From Obesumbacterium proteus (GTDB lineage: Bacteria > Pseudomonadota > Gammaproteobacteria > Enterobacterales > Enterobacteriaceae), in contig NZ_CP014608.1 in assembly GCF_001586165.1 (NCBI RefSeq), forward strand, positions 1,612,001 through 1,676,000: a stretch of 64,000 nucleotides of DNA, read 5' to 3'. Positions 62,195-64,000 of this stretch are shown here, one piece after another (position 1 is the first letter of the stretch; every line of letters starts with the position of its first letter). The notes below the pieces were generated by a model that ran no database searches, had not been told where the DNA came from, and saw only the letters and a program-made list of their open reading frames with translations. The translations under genes were made by a program, and so were the position numbers.

Positions 62195-63423
62195 GCAAAA
62201 TCCTCGTCGTTCAAGATTGATAGCGCATAGTTTACCGCTTTTACCAACGCGGTGACGTCTTCAGGGCAATTATAGGGCGCAAATGAAGCACGGAGCGAAC
62301 CGGTAATGCCTAACGCCTGTATCAACGGCTGCGCACAGTGCTGGCCTGCGCGTAACGCCACGCCTTGCTCAGCCACTAAAGCGACTAGATCGCTGTGGTG
62401 AATACCCGCAATATTGAAAGCCAACAGCGCGGATTTAGGTGCGCGGTAACTGATAAACCCTTTAATCTGGCTAAGCTGTTGTTCTGCTTGTTCGGCCAGA
62501 GAAACGCAGTAAGCTTCGGCAGCGGCCAAATCGACGTGTTCTAACCACTCTAGTACCGCTGAAAATCCGATAACTCCGGCGATATTGGGCGTTCCCGCTT
62601 CGAAACGGTGGGGAATGGTTTGTTCGATAAAACCGTCAAATCCGGCTTTGGTAAGCATTTTCCCACCGCCCTGCCACGCATGCATCTGTTCGAGATATTC
62701 AGGCTTACCATACAACACGCCAAGCCCCGTTGGGCCATACATTTTGTGGGCAGAAAAAGCATAAAAATCAACGTTAAGCGCAGTGACGTCAAGCGGGTGA
62801 TGCACCACGCCTTGCGCGCCATCAATCATCACTGGCGTGCCATTTTGATGCGCTAGCTCTAGCGCATAGCGTAGATCGGGGCAGCCACCGGTGACGTTCG
62901 ACATTTGCCCCAAGGCCATCAGTTTGGTGCGCGAAGTGAGGAGGGCCGGTAGCTGTTCCAGATCCGGTAACCCGTGTTGATTGACCGGAATCTTCACGAC
63001 GTTAGCGCCACATTGTTCAGCCACCATCAGCCACGGTATCAAGTTAGCGTGATGCTCGGCTTCACTCACCAGAATTTCATCACCGGCCTGCAAAATGGGG
63101 CGCAGATAGCTTTGCGCTACGAGGTTGATGGCTTCGGTAGTGCCTTTCGTCCAAACAATGCTGTCTGCGCTGTGTGCATGCAGAAGCTGGGCAACCTGCT
63201 GGCGCGCCGATTCATAGCGCTGAGTCAAGCGCAGAGCGGCTTGATGCTGGCTGCGGTGTACGGTAGCGGCGCTGCCAGCGTAATACGCTTGGGTGGCTTC
63301 AAGTAGTGCTTGAGGTTTTAGTGCGGTTGCTGCGCTGTCGAGGTAGACGGCATGTTGCTCGTTATCTGTTGCTGAAAGTGCAGGGAAGTGGCCGCGAAAG
63401 GCTGAATAATCAAAGGATGTCAT
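62191..63423 (-). CDS. csdA: Cysteine desulfurase CsdA
   Basis: 410 residues, class V aminotransferase fold, group II (SufS-like) cysteine desulfurase. PLP-binding Lys227 in AFSAHKMYGPTG, persulfide Cys363 in RAGQHCAQP. It releases sulfur from cysteine and passes it to CsdE. The frame extends 18 codons upstream, but ATG 63423 with GAGGAA before it is the usual start. Confidence 0.95.
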   Translation of the reverse strand: MTSFDYSAFRGHFPALSATDNEQHAVYLDSAATALKPQALLEATQAYYAGSAATVHRSQHQAALRLTQRYESARQQVAQLLHAHSADSIVWTKGTTEAINLVAQSYLRPILQAGDEILVSEAEHHANLIPWLMVAEQCGANVVKIPVNQHGLPDLEQLPALLTSRTKLMALGQMSNVTGGCPDLRYALELAHQNGTPVMIDGAQGVVHHPLDVTALNVDFYAFSAHKMYGPTGLGVLYGKPEYLEQMHAWQGGGKMLTKAGFDGFIEQTIPHRFEAGTPNIAGVIGFSAVLEWLEHVDLAAAEAYCVSLAEQAEQQLSQIKGFISYRAPKSALLAFNIAGIHHSDLVALVAEQGVALRAGQHCAQPLIQALGITGSLRASFAPYNCPEDVTALVKAVNYALSILNDEDFA

Positions 63424-63614
63424 GCGGAATAATTCCTCATTGCGGGCCGCTTGGTTGTCACGCCCAACGAACGGCATGACAGATTAATCTGAATAATCCG
63501 GCAGTTTTCTGGCAAAGCTGAAATAGCTTGTTATGCTTTTAACTACTGGCAAATGAATGTGCCGGAGATAAAAAGAGCGTTTAGTAGCGCATTTTAAACT
63601 GCAAGGAGTAAATC

Positions 63615-63836
63615 ATGAAGAAATTAGGTGCTGTTTTATCCGCCGTGATGTTTACCTTCGTATTGGCTGGCTGTTCAAGCAACTACGTCATGCATACCAA
63701 CGATGGTCGCACCATTGTGAGCGATGGTAAACCTCAGGTGGATAACGAAACCGGAATGATTAGCTACAAAGATGCTAACGGCAATCAGCAGCAGATTAAC
63801 CGTAACGACGTTAAAGAAATGACTGAAAGTAATTAA
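63615..63836 (+). CDS. ygdI: YgdI/YgdR family small lipoprotein
   Basis: 73 residues. Lipoprotein signal ending in LAGC at about residues 17-20, then a small SH3-like beta domain with YVMHTNDGRTIVSDGKP and a polar tail. Function unknown. AAGGAG ribosome site 6 bases before the ATG. Followed by its own terminator and the convergent gcvB. Confidence 0.93.
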   Translation: MKKLGAVLSAVMFTFVLAGCSSNYVMHTNDGRTIVSDGKPQVDNETGMISYKDANGNQQQINRNDVKEMTESN

Positions 63837-63863
63837 TTTGATTATTAAAATCAACGTCGTAAA

Positions 63864-63895
63864 TCTAAAAGCGCTGACTTCGGTCGGCGTTTTTA
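63864..63895 (+). terminator. Rho-independent terminator after ygdI
   Basis: TCTAAAAGCGCTGAC pairs with GTCGGCGTTTTTAGA (two G-T type mismatches) around a stable TTCG loop. Confidence 0.85.
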
Positions 63896-63898
63896 GAT

Positions 63899-64000
63899 AA
63901 AAAAAGCACCGCAAATTGCGGTGCTACTAATCACTATGGACAGACAGGGTAAATGTACAGGAAGTGAAAAAAAACAGTAGCCTAGCTACTATGTCTGAAA
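63899..64000 (-). ncRNA. gcvB: Small RNA GcvB, 3' part, 5' end outside window
   Basis: On the minus strand this reads, from the window edge inward, a TTTCAGACATAGTAGC-like hairpin arm, a T run, then CACTTCCTGTACATTTACC followed by CTGTCTGTCCATAGTGATT, both as in E. coli GcvB. It ends in the terminator GCACCGCAA/TTGCGGTGC plus T7. GcvB is an Hfq-dependent repressor of many amino-acid and peptide transporter mRNAs. The main GU-rich seed lies outside the window. The gene neighbours gcvA, expected just beyond the edge. Confidence 0.92.

Overview
The window reads as chromosomal DNA of a member of the Enterobacterales, roughly 50% GC, with nearly all genes recognisable as relatives of E. coli housekeeping genes. 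Sequence divergence, an aga locus in an unusual place and many hairpin-rich intergenic repeats argue against E. coli or Salmonella. A Hafnia-like organism is my best guess, made without a database search.

Layout. 1-2.9 kb: end of a yadGH ABC exporter, an orphan PTS EIIA (yadI) and yehS. 3.0-10.2 kb: an N-acetylgalactosamine/galactosamine catabolic operon (agaR-kbaZ-agaS-agaVWEF-kbaY) behind a readable CRP-dependent promoter. 10.6-32.9 kb: the classic yadE, panD-panC-panB, folK-pcnB-gluQ-dksA, sfsA-thpR, hrpB, mrcB block, then a porin and the ferrichrome system fhuACDB with a Fur box. 32.9-38.8 kb: a DUF2076 protein, iap and the sulfate-activation operon cysDNC-ygbE. 38.8-39.3 kb: a flxA-like gene behind a near-perfect sigma-28 promoter. 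39.5-64 kb: lgt-thyA, four pseudopilin-related genes (ppdA, ppdB, ygdB, ppdC), recC-ptrA-recB-recD, argA with two ARG boxes, amiC, three initiator tRNA genes, mltA, tcdA, csdE-csdA, ygdI and the 3' part of the small RNA GcvB.

How they work together. The aga genes import and phosphorylate an amino sugar and convert it through tagatose phosphates to glycolytic intermediates. panBCD make pantothenate. fhuABCD take up hydroxamate siderophores. cysDNC activate sulfate. recBCD repair double-strand breaks. dksA and pcnB adjust transcription and RNA turnover. mrcB, amiC and mltA build and remodel the cell wall. tcdA, csdA and csdE form a sulfur-transfer and tRNA-modification group.

I found no phage, insertion sequence with a transposase, CRISPR array or defence island. 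The most interesting signals are non-coding. One is a family of about 140-bp intergenic elements (three copies) whose hairpin stems differ in sequence but keep pairing. Others are a group of hairpins sharing an ATCC-type loop, a conserved AUU start codon for pcnB, a CRP class II promoter for aga, and the sigma-28 promoter of the flxA-like gene. Joins between fhuB and the iap block, and between ygbE and lgt, bring together segments that lie far apart in E. coli.
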